Source: Streptomyces sp. NBC_01306 (GTDB lineage Bacteria > Actinomycetota > Actinomycetes > Streptomycetales > Streptomycetaceae). From it: 64,000 bases of DNA. Of the stretch, positions 24,782 to 33,827 are shown in pieces. The stretch covers positions 3,954,001-4,018,000 of the forward strand of contig NZ_JAPEPC010000001.1 of assembly GCF_026340465.1 (NCBI RefSeq), given 5' to 3'. The translations under genes were made by a program, and so were the position numbers. The number at the start of each line of letters is the position of its first letter. Position 1 is the stretch's first letter. The notes beneath the pieces were generated by a model. It had not been told where the DNA came from. It made no database searches and saw only the letters and a list, made by a program, of their open reading frames with translations.

Positions 24782-26217
24782 AGGCCCAGAGCGGTGGCCC
24801 ACCGCTCGCGGGTCCGGGCCCGGTAGGCGTCGGAGAAGCGGTTCGCGGCGGGGAATTCGTCCTTCCAGGCGAACGGCTTGCACGCGTCGATCAGTACGAT
24901 GCCCATCGACAGATCGCCCTCGGCCCGCTGTTTCGGCGACAGCATGGGGTCGATCGCGGTGGTCGGCGTCCGCACCAGATGCAGCGAGTTGGCCGGGTCG
25001 ACGCGGGTGAACACCGCCCACAGGACGTGGTTGATGTCGGTGATGTCGATGTCCTCGTCGACCACGACGAAGTAGCGCTCCATCCCACCGGTGCGCTTGC
25101 GTCCGGCGGCGGCGAGCAGTGCGTGCATCGCGTCCCCGGCACCGGTCTGCTTGATGGACACCACGATCATCAGCTGCCGTGCGTACGCCCACACGCCCTG
25201 GATGTTCTGCACCCCCGAGTTCTCCAGGTGGTCCCAGGTCACGGACGCGGAGTAGAGCGGCACCGCCTGGTCGCCCGCGGGGACGGTCGGGATCATCGGC
25301 GGGGCGCCCAGGATGATCGGGTCGTCGCGGTGCAGGATGCGCTTCACCCGGACCACGGTCTCCTGGCCGGAGTGGGTGTAGTAGCCGGTCCACTCACCGA
25401 ACGGGCCCTCCAGCACGGACTCCTCCGAGAGCGGCGGCATCTCGCCCTCGATCACGATCTCGGCGTGGGCGGGTACGGGGATGTCGCTGTCCGGCGGGTA
25501 GAGGACCTCGACTCCCTCGCCGCGCAGGCCCCCGGCCAGGTCGTACTCGGAGACGCCGGCCGGGGCGGCCATCGCCGCCGCGGTGGACAGGATCGGGTCC
25601 TGTCCGACGACCACGGCGATCGGGCAGGCGAGGCCGCGGTCCCAGTACTTCGTGGCGATCTCCCGTGCGTGGCGGTTGCCCAGCATCCATACCGAGAGCC
25701 GGTCCTTGTCCTGGACGCAGCAGCGGTACGTACCCGCGTTGACCCAGCCGGTGTCGGGGTCCCGGGCCAGGACCATGCAGGCGGTGCCGATGTAGCGGCC
25801 GCCGTCCTCGTCGTGCCAGCGAGGTGTGGGGAAGACCGTCAGGTCGACATCGTCACCCTCCAGCACGTTCTCCAGTACGGGCCCGGTGGCCACCTCGACG
25901 GGCGGGACCGGCTCGATCCGCTTGCTGATGTTCTGCCAGGCACGGACGATGTCGAGCTTCGCGCTGTCCGGGGGCAGCCCCAGCGCCACGGCGGTCCTGG
26001 CGGCCGTGCCCATGAAGTTGGTGAGGACCCGGCGTCCGGCCGGGTATCCGGGGATGTTGTCGAACAGCAACGCAGGGCCCTCCGCCTCGGCGAGCAGTTC
26101 GGTGATGCAGCCGATTTCCAGGTCCCAGTGCGCGCCGTCGACGACGCGGACCTCGTCCTCGCCGAGGGTGTCCGTCAGGTGATCGATGTACTGCCGCAGA
26201 TCGCGTATCGCTGTCAT
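24778..26217 (-). CDS. UbiD-family prenyl-FMN-dependent decarboxylase
   Basis: 479 residues, close to the family's usual 490. Visible are DLRQYIDHL at the start, LFDNIPGYPAGRRVLTNFMG, the metal and cofactor region NRHAREIATKYW, and the EGPFGEWTGYYTHSGQ motif that supplies catalytic glutamates. UbiD enzymes remove or add carboxylate on aromatic and unsaturated acids through a cycloaddition with prenyl-FMN. Because ubiX is in the same operon and a Lrp-type regulator is divergent, this is a catabolic decarboxylase rather than the quinone-biosynthesis enzyme. The substrate (vanillate, hydroxybenzoate or another acid) cannot be told. Confidence 0.92.
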   Translation of the reverse strand: MTAIRDLRQYIDHLTDTLGEDEVRVVDGAHWDLEIGCITELLAEAEGPALLFDNIPGYPAGRRVLTNFMGTAARTAVALGLPPDSAKLDIVRAWQNISKRIEPVPPVEVATGPVLENVLEGDDVDLTVFPTPRWHDEDGGRYIGTACMVLARDPDTGWVNAGTYRCCVQDKDRLSVWMLGNRHAREIATKYWDRGLACPIAVVVGQDPILSTAAAMAAPAGVSEYDLAGGLRGEGVEVLYPPDSDIPVPAHAEIVIEGEMPPLSEESVLEGPFGEWTGYYTHSGQETVVRVKRILHRDDPIILGAPPMIPTVPAGDQAVPLYSASVTWDHLENSGVQNIQGVWAYARQLMIVVSIKQTGAGDAMHALLAAAGRKRTGGMERYFVVVDEDIDITDINHVLWAVFTRVDPANSLHLVRTPTTAIDPMLSPKQRAEGDLSMGIVLIDACKPFAWKDEFPAANRFSDAYRARTRERWATALGL

Positions 26218-26290
26218 GCCGAGGAGGATCTCCGCGGCAGGGACCGGCGCTCAAGCAGCCCTTTCCGATCTGACGGTTCTCCGCGCGAGT

Positions 26291-26305
26291 ACGCTTCTGA
26301 AGCGT
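26291..26305. promoter_or_regulatory. Inverted repeat at the start of the Lrp-type regulator gene
   Basis: ACGCTT-CTG-AAGCGT, perfect 6-bp arms, ends on the first bases of the GTG start codon (26304-26306) and lies 74 nt upstream of ubiD. It may be an autoregulatory site. Confidence 0.35.
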
Positions 26306-27293
26306 GGAAACCCTCGACCGGCAGCTCATCAATGCACTGAAGAACGACGGTCGGGCACCATTCCGACGGATCGCCTCGCAGCTCGGGGTCTCGGACCAGG
26401 TGGTCGCCCGCCGCTACCAGCGGCTGTGCGGGAGCGCGGGCCTGCGGGTGCGGGGCCGGGTGAACGGCAGGCGGCTGGGGCAGGCGGAGTGGCTGATCCG
26501 GTTGCAGTGTGTGCCGAGTGCGTCGCGCGGCGTCGCTCAGGCGCTGGCCCAACGGGACGATACGCACTGGGTGCGGCTGGCGTCGGGCGGCACCGAGGTC
26601 ATCTGTCACGTCCAGGCCCGCAGTACGAGTGAGCGCGACGCGCTGCTGCTCGACCGGCTCCCCGCCACGCGTCGGGTCACGGCGATCAGTGCGCACCAGG
26701 TGCTGCGCCGGTTCCGGGGCGGTCCGGTCACCTGGCAGGTGCCGATGGCCGCCGTACCCGGCCCGGAGCGGGCCGACGCCGACGGGCCTGCGGTGCGACA
26801 GGGCGGCCGGGCGGCGGCGCGACAGGGCGCGGAACCGGTGGAGCTCGACTCCGGCGACCTCGCACTGCTCGGCGCGCTGGCCCGGGACGGCCGGGCCTCG
26901 CACGCGCTGCTGGCCGCCGAACTGGACCGGCACGAGTCGACCGTCCGCCGCCGGATCGGGCAGCTGCGGGCGGACGGAGTGCTCTACTTCGATGTGGACT
27001 TCGACGAGGCGGCCGTCGGCTATGCCGACAACGCCGTCCTCTGGATCTCGGTCGCGCCGTCCGAACTCGACGCGGTGGGAAGGGCGTTGGCCCGGCTGCC
27101 GGACGTGCCGTTCGCGGCGGCCACTACCGGGCAGTGCAACCTGGTCGCGACGATGCTGAGCGCCGACCACGACGGGCTGTACGAGGGCATCGCGCACCGC
27201 GTCGGGTCGCTGCCCGGTATCCACGACATCCAGACGGCCCCGGTGATCCGGACGGTCAAGCGGGTTGGGGAGATCGGCCGGGCTCTCCAATGA
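26304..27293 (+). CDS. Lrp/AsnC-family regulator with two DNA-binding domains
   Basis: 329 residues, about twice the size of a normal Lrp protein. Two AsnC-type helix-turn-helix units are present: one at residues 4-50 (LDRQLINALKNDGRAPFRRI) and one at about 190-235 (LALLGALARDGRASHALLAA, then LDRHESTVRRRIGQL). Each is followed by an AsnC ligand-binding (RAM) domain, so the protein is a fused tandem dimer. It is divergent from the UbiD operon with 86 bp between, and it probably senses an aromatic or amino acid and controls that operon. No ribosome site is seen before the GTG. Confidence 0.88.
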   Translation: METLDRQLINALKNDGRAPFRRIASQLGVSDQVVARRYQRLCGSAGLRVRGRVNGRRLGQAEWLIRLQCVPSASRGVAQALAQRDDTHWVRLASGGTEVICHVQARSTSERDALLLDRLPATRRVTAISAHQVLRRFRGGPVTWQVPMAAVPGPERADADGPAVRQGGRAAARQGAEPVELDSGDLALLGALARDGRASHALLAAELDRHESTVRRRIGQLRADGVLYFDVDFDEAAVGYADNAVLWISVAPSELDAVGRALARLPDVPFAAATTGQCNLVATMLSADHDGLYEGIAHRVGSLPGIHDIQTAPVIRTVKRVGEIGRALQ

Positions 27294-27325
27294 GAGGGGG
27301 GCCTCCGGGCGGCGGCTCCCCTCTC
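27292..27325. terminator. Bidirectional terminator between the Lrp and ClC genes
   Basis: GAGAGGGG (27292-27299) pairs with CCCCTCTC (27318-27325). The hairpin starts within the Lrp stop codon and lies 33 nt from the convergent ClC stop. Confidence 0.6.
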
Positions 27326-27358
27326 GGACTCCCACCGGTCTTCCCGCCGGTTTCCGGG

Positions 27359-29254
27359 CTATCCGCCCTGCTGGAGTTCCGGTTGCAGCTCCGGTTCCGG
27401 TTCCACAGCCCGCTGGAAGCGGCGCGGTACGAGGCTGAGGAAGCGCTCCGTGTGGTGCTCCTCGTGCAGGTCCACCCGGCGGGCTTCGAGCAACTGGCGC
27501 AGGCTCAGCAGCCCTTCGAGCCGGTCCGGGTCGTCCCGGTCGACTATCACGACCCGGGTGACGTGGTGCGTGGCCATGCGGTTGGCGATGGTCCGCAGGG
27601 TCTCGTCGGGGTACGCGGTCACGGCGGTCCTGGCGAGTTCGCCGAGCGGGGTCCGGTCGTCGTGGGAGCTGAACAGGAAGTCGGAGCGGGTGACGACGCC
27701 CGCCAGATGCCCCGCCGGGTTCATCACGGGGTAGAGCCGCTGGGCGAGGAATCCGTCGACGTCATGGCTGCCGTGCGGGGCGGACAACTCCCGCTTGATG
27801 TCGGCCACGGTCTGATCGGTGCGGAACGTGGCGGTGATGGGGGATTCGAGCTGCCGTACGAGATGGACCTCCAGCGGGTCCACCGAGTACTCCCGGGTGA
27901 GATGCAGCCCCCGGCGGGCGAGCTTCTCGGTGAGGACGGACCGCTTGAGGACGATCACCGAGAGCAGATAGGCGGAGGACGCGGTGATCACCATGGGGAG
28001 CATCGCGTTCATCTCATGGGTCAGTTCCAGGCAGAAGACGATGCCGGTCAGCGGGGAGCGCATGACTCCGCCGAGGACTCCGGCCAGCGAGACCAGGGCC
28101 CAGAAGCCGGGGCTCACGGTCGGGAAGATCAGCCCCTCGGCCGCGCCCAGCGCACCGCCGATCATGAACATCGGGGCGAGGACACCGCCCGAGGTGCCCG
28201 AGCCGAGCGACAGCCCCCAGATCAGGGTCTTCACCACCAGGATGCCGATGATCAGGCCCACGGTGGCCCGGCCGGTGAGGAGCTGGTCGATGACGTCGTA
28301 TCCGACGCCCAGCGCGCGGGGCTCGATCAGCCCGCCGGCGCCGATGATCAGGCCGCCGATGGCGGGCCACCACATCCAGTGCAGCGGCAGCTTGGCGAAC
28401 ATGTCCTCGGAGAAGTACACGAGGGCGGTCGCGCCGAGTGCGAGCAGCCCGGCGCCGAGTCCGGAGACCAGGCACAGGCCGTACGCGGAGAGGGGCAGCG
28501 TGGCCGGGACGTGGGAACCGCCGAAGAGCGGGGCGCTGCCCAGGATCGGTTCGCGGACCAGGGTCGCGGTGACCGCGGCGACCGCGACGGGGATGTAGGA
28601 GCGCGGGCGCCACTCGAAGAGCAGCAGCTCGACGGCGAGCAGGATGGCGGCCAGCGGCGAGTTGAAGGTGGCCGCCATACCGGCGGCGGAACCGGCGACC
28701 AGCAGCGTCTTGCGCTCGTCGGTGGTGACGTGCAGGAACTGGGCGAGGATCGAACCGACCGCACCGCCGGTCATGATGATCGGCCCCTCGGCGCCGAACG
28801 GCCCGCCGGTGCCGATGCCGATGGCCGACGAGACGGGCTTGAGCACGGCCAGCCGGGGCTGCACCTTGCTGCCGCCGACCAGGATCGACTCGATGGCCTC
28901 CGGCATCCCGTGGCCACGGATCTTCTCCGATCCGTACCGGGCCATCACGCCGATGACCAGCCCGCCCACGATGGGCATGAAGAGGATCAGCCACCAGTGC
29001 GAGGTGGAGCCCGGTGTGGTGGTGCCGAAGGCGAACTGCCCGTGGAAGCAGAGGTTGGTGAACAGGTTGATCAGCTTGAGCAGCCCCACCGCGACCAGGG
29101 CGGCGGCCACGCCGACCGGTACGGCGAGTACGGCGATCAGCGCGACCCGGGGCGGGACATGGAAGTCCCCCAGGCTCTTGACCTTCTGCGGGGGTATGAG
29201 CCGGGCCGGTTCCGGTTTCGCGGCGGGGGTGGGCGGGGACGCGGACGCGGTCAT
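27359..29254 (-). CDS. ClC-family chloride channel/transporter with CBS domains
   Basis: 631 residues. The ClC core (about 35-450) has the anion-path motifs GHGMPEA, GPFGAEGP (with the gating Glu typical of H+/Cl- exchangers) and GSGTSGGVLAP. Two CBS domains follow (about 460-590; VDGFLAQRLYPVMNP and DPDRLEGLLSLRQLLEARR), which usually bind adenosine nucleotides. The C-terminus is a Glu/Pro/Gln repeat. It would exchange chloride for protons and help pH or charge balance. A MarR regulator lies divergently beyond a perfect inverted repeat and may control it. Confidence 0.92.
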   Translation of the reverse strand: MTASASPPTPAAKPEPARLIPPQKVKSLGDFHVPPRVALIAVLAVPVGVAAALVAVGLLKLINLFTNLCFHGQFAFGTTTPGSTSHWWLILFMPIVGGLVIGVMARYGSEKIRGHGMPEAIESILVGGSKVQPRLAVLKPVSSAIGIGTGGPFGAEGPIIMTGGAVGSILAQFLHVTTDERKTLLVAGSAAGMAATFNSPLAAILLAVELLLFEWRPRSYIPVAVAAVTATLVREPILGSAPLFGGSHVPATLPLSAYGLCLVSGLGAGLLALGATALVYFSEDMFAKLPLHWMWWPAIGGLIIGAGGLIEPRALGVGYDVIDQLLTGRATVGLIIGILVVKTLIWGLSLGSGTSGGVLAPMFMIGGALGAAEGLIFPTVSPGFWALVSLAGVLGGVMRSPLTGIVFCLELTHEMNAMLPMVITASSAYLLSVIVLKRSVLTEKLARRGLHLTREYSVDPLEVHLVRQLESPITATFRTDQTVADIKRELSAPHGSHDVDGFLAQRLYPVMNPAGHLAGVVTRSDFLFSSHDDRTPLGELARTAVTAYPDETLRTIANRMATHHVTRVVIVDRDDPDRLEGLLSLRQLLEARRVDLHEEHHTERFLSLVPRRFQRAVEPEPELQPELQQGG

Positions 29255-29601
29255 GGGATTCCTCCGTTGGTGGCGCAGGCAGGGGCAGTGCCGTCACGGG
29301 CACACGGAAGAAGGGCCGTCGGCGTTCCGCGGGTGAAGCGGTGCCGGCGCCCCTGCGTACGAGTGGCTTACGCGATGGCGGTGTAGGGCGTCATTGCCCT
29401 GGGAGCTGCCGATGCCCTGTGCGGAGGGCGGCAGTGGCAGTAACGGGGCGGGGCGGTCCGTGGCGTGGGAGGCGCCAGGTGCGGATGCCCGGATACTGGA
29501 GCGGTACGGATGAGCGAGCGGGGCTGTGATGTGTGACTGGGGAGCGACAACTGCTGAGCGGTAACTATTGATCGGTAACTGTGGAGCGGGACCCAGACTA
29601 C

Positions 29602-29618
29602 CATTGCAGACTGCAATG
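29602..29618. promoter_or_regulatory. Perfect inverted repeat between ClC and MarR genes
   Basis: CATTGCA-GAC-TGCAATG (17 bp, 7-bp arms, no mismatch), typical in size for a MarR dimer site. The gap 29255-29757 is 503 bp and otherwise holds only short repeats such as GGTAACT near 29550-29580; I see no gene in it. Confidence 0.6.
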
Positions 29619-29757
29619 ATTGCTGCGGCTTCATGAACAAACTGTTGAACAAGCTGGTGGCAGCCTGCTGAACGGCCTGATGAGCAGCCGGGCGGCCCCC
29701 GGCGGACAGGACCGCCCGGGTGGAGAGCCCGGCGGTCGGAAACGGTGGACGGACCGC

Positions 29758-30294
29758 ATGACGGGCGAGCAGACGGCTGCGGGCAGCCCCGCCGGGGACG
29801 TGACCGGCCCCACGGACGGCCCCCCTGACGAGACCGATGAGGTCACCGCTGCGGTGATGGCCGCCGCACGGCTGCTGGTCGGGCTCTCGGCGCGCGCGCT
29901 CGCCGAGGTCGGCAGCACGCTGACCCTTCCGCAGCTGCGGACGCTGGTGGTGCTGGACTCCAGCGGGCCCGTGAAGCTGGCGGCTCTGGCGGCCGTCCTG
30001 GACGTCAACGCGTCGACGGCGATGCGGATGGTGGACCGGCTGGAAGCGGGCGGTCTGGTCGACCGCAAGGTCAATCCCGACAACCGGCGGGAGGTCGTCC
30101 TGCGTACCACCGACGAGGGCGCGGGGCTGGTCGGGACGGTCCTTGAGCACCGGCACCGGGAAGTGGCCGCGCTGGTGGGCCGGCTCCCGGTGGACGTACG
30201 GGCCGGGCTTGTCGTGGGGCTCAGGGCGCTCACGGTCGCCGCCGAGAACCCGGCGCCCGCCCGGGACGTGCTCACGGACGGCACCGGGTTCTGA
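29758..30294 (+). CDS. MarR-family transcriptional regulator
   Basis: 178 residues from the ATG at 29758; earlier in-frame starts are possible but the added sequence is low-complexity. The winged helix is clear: LTLPQLRTLVVLDSSGPVKL, then VNASTAMRMVDRLEAGGLVD and the wing RKVNPDNRREVVLRTTDEG. MarR repressors respond to phenolic or oxidising compounds and usually bind a palindrome of 16-20 bp; the CATTGCA repeat 140 bp upstream fits. Divergent from the ClC gene, which is the likely target with itself. Confidence 0.85.
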   Translation: MTGEQTAAGSPAGDVTGPTDGPPDETDEVTAAVMAAARLLVGLSARALAEVGSTLTLPQLRTLVVLDSSGPVKLAALAAVLDVNASTAMRMVDRLEAGGLVDRKVNPDNRREVVLRTTDEGAGLVGTVLEHRHREVAALVGRLPVDVRAGLVVGLRALTVAAENPAPARDVLTDGTGF

Positions 30295-30342
30295 GCCGGT
30301 GCCGCCCGCGACGGCCGGTGCGGATACGGGTGCTGGTACGGG

Positions 30343-32130
30343 TCAGGACGTGTAGCCCGAACCGATTCCCTGCACCACGTACGCGCACTCCGTGTACGTG
30401 TAACCCGGCCGGATCCTGGCCGTGTTGCTGCCCGAGGTGGTGTTCGAGGTGTTCAGGGACTTGTGCAGGAAGTACGACGTGCCGGGCGGCAGCGAGATCG
30501 TCCGCTTCGGGTAGCTCTTGCCGCCCTTGCAGGCGCTGGTCTGCGCCGTCACGTCACTGGAGTACGCCGAACAGCCCTTGCACGCCTTGAGCTTGAAGCT
30601 TCCGGTGACCGGGCCGGTGTAGAGGATCTCGACCTCGTCCGGGCTGTCGTTGCTGATCGTGACCGGGATGCTGCCGCCGGACGCCATCGACGGCAGGTGT
30701 CTGCCCGCCGCGGCCTCGCTCTGCGCGATCTCCGCGGCTATGGCGATCTTCTGGGCGCGGGCGTGGTTCTTGTCGCTCCGGTAGGCGCTCACGAAGTCGG
30801 AGAGCGTCTTCTGCGCCCCGGAGAAGTCGCCCTTCTTGTACTCGTCGACACCGCAGGCGTACGTACCCGACTGGACCTTCTTCCCTGCGGTCGCCGCGTC
30901 CTCGCGCAGTGCGTCGGTCAGGGCGCTGTCGACGCCCGCCTCCTTGCCCGGCAGTCCCACGGCCTGTCCCTGGAGGATCTTCAGGCGCTCGTTCGCCGCG
31001 CACGGCTGGGAGCCCTTCAGATCGCCCGCGGCCTTGTCGATCTCGGAGCTGACGGCCGGTTCCACCTTCGCGGCCTGCTTCGACGAGGGGAACGTCGTGA
31101 GCAGTTCACCCAGGTTCCCGCTCGGTGACACGACGTCCTTCCCGGTGCCGAGGCCGGTCACCCCGCACTCGTACAGCGAGGTCGCGAGCTTGTCGTCGGG
31201 CCACCCGGCCAGCGCGCCCAGCTGCTTCCTGCCGTACGTCCCGGGCACCGTCCGCAGATAGGTGAGCGGTTCGACGGCGTCGCAGTACTTCTTCTCGCCG
31301 AACGGCGTGGCGACCGTCTCGTAGTACGTGTTGAGGGAGGTCGGGACGCGGCGGGCTGCCCGGGAGCCCGGGTGGTGCGCGTCGAGGTCGTGGTACGTGG
31401 TCAGGGCCTTGCTGTAGGACGCACGCGCGAGGGTGAACTGCTGGCCCTTCGCCTGCGTGACCAGCTGGTCCGCATCGGCGAGCCGGTCGAGGAGCATCTG
31501 CTGGGTGGCCTCGTCGCGCGCCCCGTCGTACAGCACGACACCGCCGACGGGCGCGGCCAGCAGCACCAGGCCGAGCACGATCGCGACCGGCGACCGCGGC
31601 GGCCAGATGACGCTGTGCCGCAGACCCCGGTAAGCGCCGTGGGCTGCGGCCAGCACCAGGACGGCGAGATACGCGACGACCGCGCCGGCGGGCACACCGT
31701 CCGGGTCCGCGGGCAGGGCGATCGCCAGCAGCACGCCCGTCGCCACCCAGCACACCGCCAGGGCGAGCCAGCGCCTGAGCAGCAGATAGCCGAAGCCCAG
31801 GCCGCTGAGGTTGAGCAGCGCCACGGCCGCGGCCCGCAGCGGATCGGCCGGTGCGGGCGGGGTGGGCGGCGTGGGCGGGACGGTGGGCATCGGGGGCGGG
31901 GGCGGCGCGCCGTATCCGCCGAACCCTCCGGGGCCGCCGGGCGCGGAAGGTGCGCCGAACCCTCCGAGGCCGCCCGGCGCACCGGCCCCGGAGGCCGGGT
32001 CCGCCGCGCCGAAGCCGCCGGACGCCCCCAGCACCTCGGGCGGTCCGAATTCGCCCGAGGACTCGGATCCGCCGCCTCCCCCGCCGGACCCGCCGCCTCT
32101 GGCCGCCTCGTCCTGCTGATCTCCGGACAT
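30343..32130 (-). CDS. Large membrane protein with cysteine-rich extracytoplasmic domain, unknown function
   Basis: 595 residues from the ATG at 32130, which has GGGGGG 8 nt upstream. Residues 1-90 are a Gly/Pro/Ser low-complexity region. About 100-215 hold four or so membrane helices (SGLGFGYLLLRRWLALAVCW, AVVAYLAVLVLAAAHGAY, VAIVLGLVLLAAPVGGVVLY). The remaining 380 residues are probably outside, helical and repeat-like, with about eight cysteines (KYCDA, YECGV, QPCAAN, YACGV, CKGC, SACKGG, TECAY) likely to form disulfides. The final 110 residues form a separate beta-rich domain. No family was recognised. It might be a surface sensor or scaffold. GCCAAAT is repeated three times at 32194-32214 upstream. 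Confidence 0.7.
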   Translation of the reverse strand: MSGDQQDEAARGGGSGGGGGGSESSGEFGPPEVLGASGGFGAADPASGAGAPGGLGGFGAPSAPGGPGGFGGYGAPPPPPMPTVPPTPPTPPAPADPLRAAAVALLNLSGLGFGYLLLRRWLALAVCWVATGVLLAIALPADPDGVPAGAVVAYLAVLVLAAAHGAYRGLRHSVIWPPRSPVAIVLGLVLLAAPVGGVVLYDGARDEATQQMLLDRLADADQLVTQAKGQQFTLARASYSKALTTYHDLDAHHPGSRAARRVPTSLNTYYETVATPFGEKKYCDAVEPLTYLRTVPGTYGRKQLGALAGWPDDKLATSLYECGVTGLGTGKDVVSPSGNLGELLTTFPSSKQAAKVEPAVSSEIDKAAGDLKGSQPCAANERLKILQGQAVGLPGKEAGVDSALTDALREDAATAGKKVQSGTYACGVDEYKKGDFSGAQKTLSDFVSAYRSDKNHARAQKIAIAAEIAQSEAAAGRHLPSMASGGSIPVTISNDSPDEVEILYTGPVTGSFKLKACKGCSAYSSDVTAQTSACKGGKSYPKRTISLPPGTSYFLHKSLNTSNTTSGSNTARIRPGYTYTECAYVVQGIGSGYTS

Positions 32131-32356
32131 GCCGCATACCCCCCGGTCGCCGGTCTCCGGGCCGATGCGCCCGGAGACCGTCACTGTCGAAACGCCAAAT
32201 GCCAAATGCCAAATACCGAGCACCGAACGTCAGAACGCCAAGTGCCGGAGCCCCACCGCGAAAACTTTGCGCTCGCTGTGTATCTACCACGGACGGGCCG
32301 ACTGTGAACTCCCGATTACCGTCAGTGCGACCGGACTTGGGGGAGTGCTGGTGGAA

Positions 32357-33781
32357 TCAGCGGCCCGCGATCCGGTCCGCGATCGTCGCGATCCGGTCGG
32401 TGGCCGTGCTGCGGGCGGTGAGTTCGCGGGCGTCCGCCGCCCGGTACGCCCGGTACATCCCGTGCACGCCCAGCCAACGCAGCGGCTCCGGCTCCCAGTT
32501 GCGGACCTTGTGGTTCACCCAGGGGAGCGTGGTGAGGTCGGTCGGGCCCGACTGGCCGGAGTCCTGCTGGATCAGGTCGCGCAGCGTACGGGCGGCCAGA
32601 TTGGCGGTGGCCACGCCTGAGCCGACGTAACCGCCCGCCCAGCCGAGGCCCGTCGAACGGTCCAGGGTGACGGTGGCGCACCAGTCGCGCGGGACGCCGA
32701 GCACCCCGGACCAGGCGTGGTCGATCCGTACGCCCGCCGTGGCCGGGAAGAAGCGGACCAGGATCTCGCGCAGCGCGTCGATGGTGGCGGGCTCGGTGCG
32801 CCCGGCGCGGTCGGCGCGGGCGGCGCGCGAGCCGTAGCGGTACGGGACGCCGCGTCCGCCGAGCGCGATCCGGCCGTCGGCGGTGCGCTGCGCGTACATG
32901 TACGCGTGTGCCATGTCGCCGAGCGTCTCGCCGCCCTCCCAGCCGATGGTGTCCCAGACGGCATCCGGCAGCGGTTCGGTGGCGATCATCGAGGAGTTCA
33001 TCGGGAGCCAGCTGCGGCGGGCGCCCTTGAGGCCGGCCGTGTACCCCTCGGTGCAGCGCAGGATGTAGGGCGCGCGGACCGTTCCGTACGGCGTGACCGC
33101 GTGCTTGGGCCTGATCTCGGTGACTGGTGTCGACTCGTGGAGGGTGACGCCGAGCGCTTCCACCGTCTCGGCCAGGCCCTGGACCAGCTTCGCCGGGTGG
33201 AGCCGCGCGCCGTGCGGGGTCCAGGTGGAGCCGACGGCCCCGGTGACCCGGATCCGCTCGGCGGTCTCGCGGGCGCCGTGCAGGGTGCGGTCCGTCTCGC
33301 CGAAGGCGATCTCCACCGAGTGGAAGTCCTTGAGTCGCTGCAACTGGGCCGGGGTGTGGGCGACTTCGAGGACACCGCCCTGCTGGATGTCGGCTTCGAT
33401 CGACTCCTCGGCGGCCGTCTTGACGACTTCCGCGACGGTGTCGTTCATGGCCTGCTGGAGGCGGACTGCCGCGTCGTGCCCGTGCAGCTTCGCGTACCGG
33501 TCGCGGCCCGCGATGCCGTTGTAGAGCCAGCCGCCGTTGCGGCCGGACGCGCCGTAGCCGCAGAACCTGGCTTCCAGCACGGTGATGTTGAGGAACGGGA
33601 CGGCCTTCTTGAGGTAGTACGCCGTCCACAGCCCGGTGTACCCGCCGCCGACGATCACCACGTCGGTGCTCGCGTCGCCCGGCAGGGGCTCGCGGGCCAG
33701 GGGGGTGCCCCGGTCCGCGTACCAGAACGATATGCCGCCGTTGACGGTGCCGTTGCCTGTGCCACTGCCGGTGGAGCTCAT
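32357..33781 (-). CDS. FAD-dependent oxidoreductase, DAO family
   Basis: 474 residues. The Rossmann start VVIVGGGYTGLWTAYYLKK binds FAD, CGYGASGRNGGWLYNG is the glycine-oxidase/DAO flavin contact, and WSGVLGVPRDWCATV with GWAGGYVGSGVATANLAART forms the C-terminal FAD site. It resembles gamma-glutamylputrescine oxidases and related amine or amino-acid oxidases. The substrate is not certain. It lies 46 bp downstream of the rhomboid-like gene on the same strand, without an obvious functional link. Confidence 0.85.
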   Translation of the reverse strand: MSSTGSGTGNGTVNGGISFWYADRGTPLAREPLPGDASTDVVIVGGGYTGLWTAYYLKKAVPFLNITVLEARFCGYGASGRNGGWLYNGIAGRDRYAKLHGHDAAVRLQQAMNDTVAEVVKTAAEESIEADIQQGGVLEVAHTPAQLQRLKDFHSVEIAFGETDRTLHGARETAERIRVTGAVGSTWTPHGARLHPAKLVQGLAETVEALGVTLHESTPVTEIRPKHAVTPYGTVRAPYILRCTEGYTAGLKGARRSWLPMNSSMIATEPLPDAVWDTIGWEGGETLGDMAHAYMYAQRTADGRIALGGRGVPYRYGSRAARADRAGRTEPATIDALREILVRFFPATAGVRIDHAWSGVLGVPRDWCATVTLDRSTGLGWAGGYVGSGVATANLAARTLRDLIQQDSGQSGPTDLTTLPWVNHKVRNWEPEPLRWLGVHGMYRAYRAADARELTARSTATDRIATIADRIAGR

Positions 33782-33827
33782 GGGGACCTCTGCCTTCTGG
33801 ACCGGTCCGCCGGATCGGACCGCTTGA

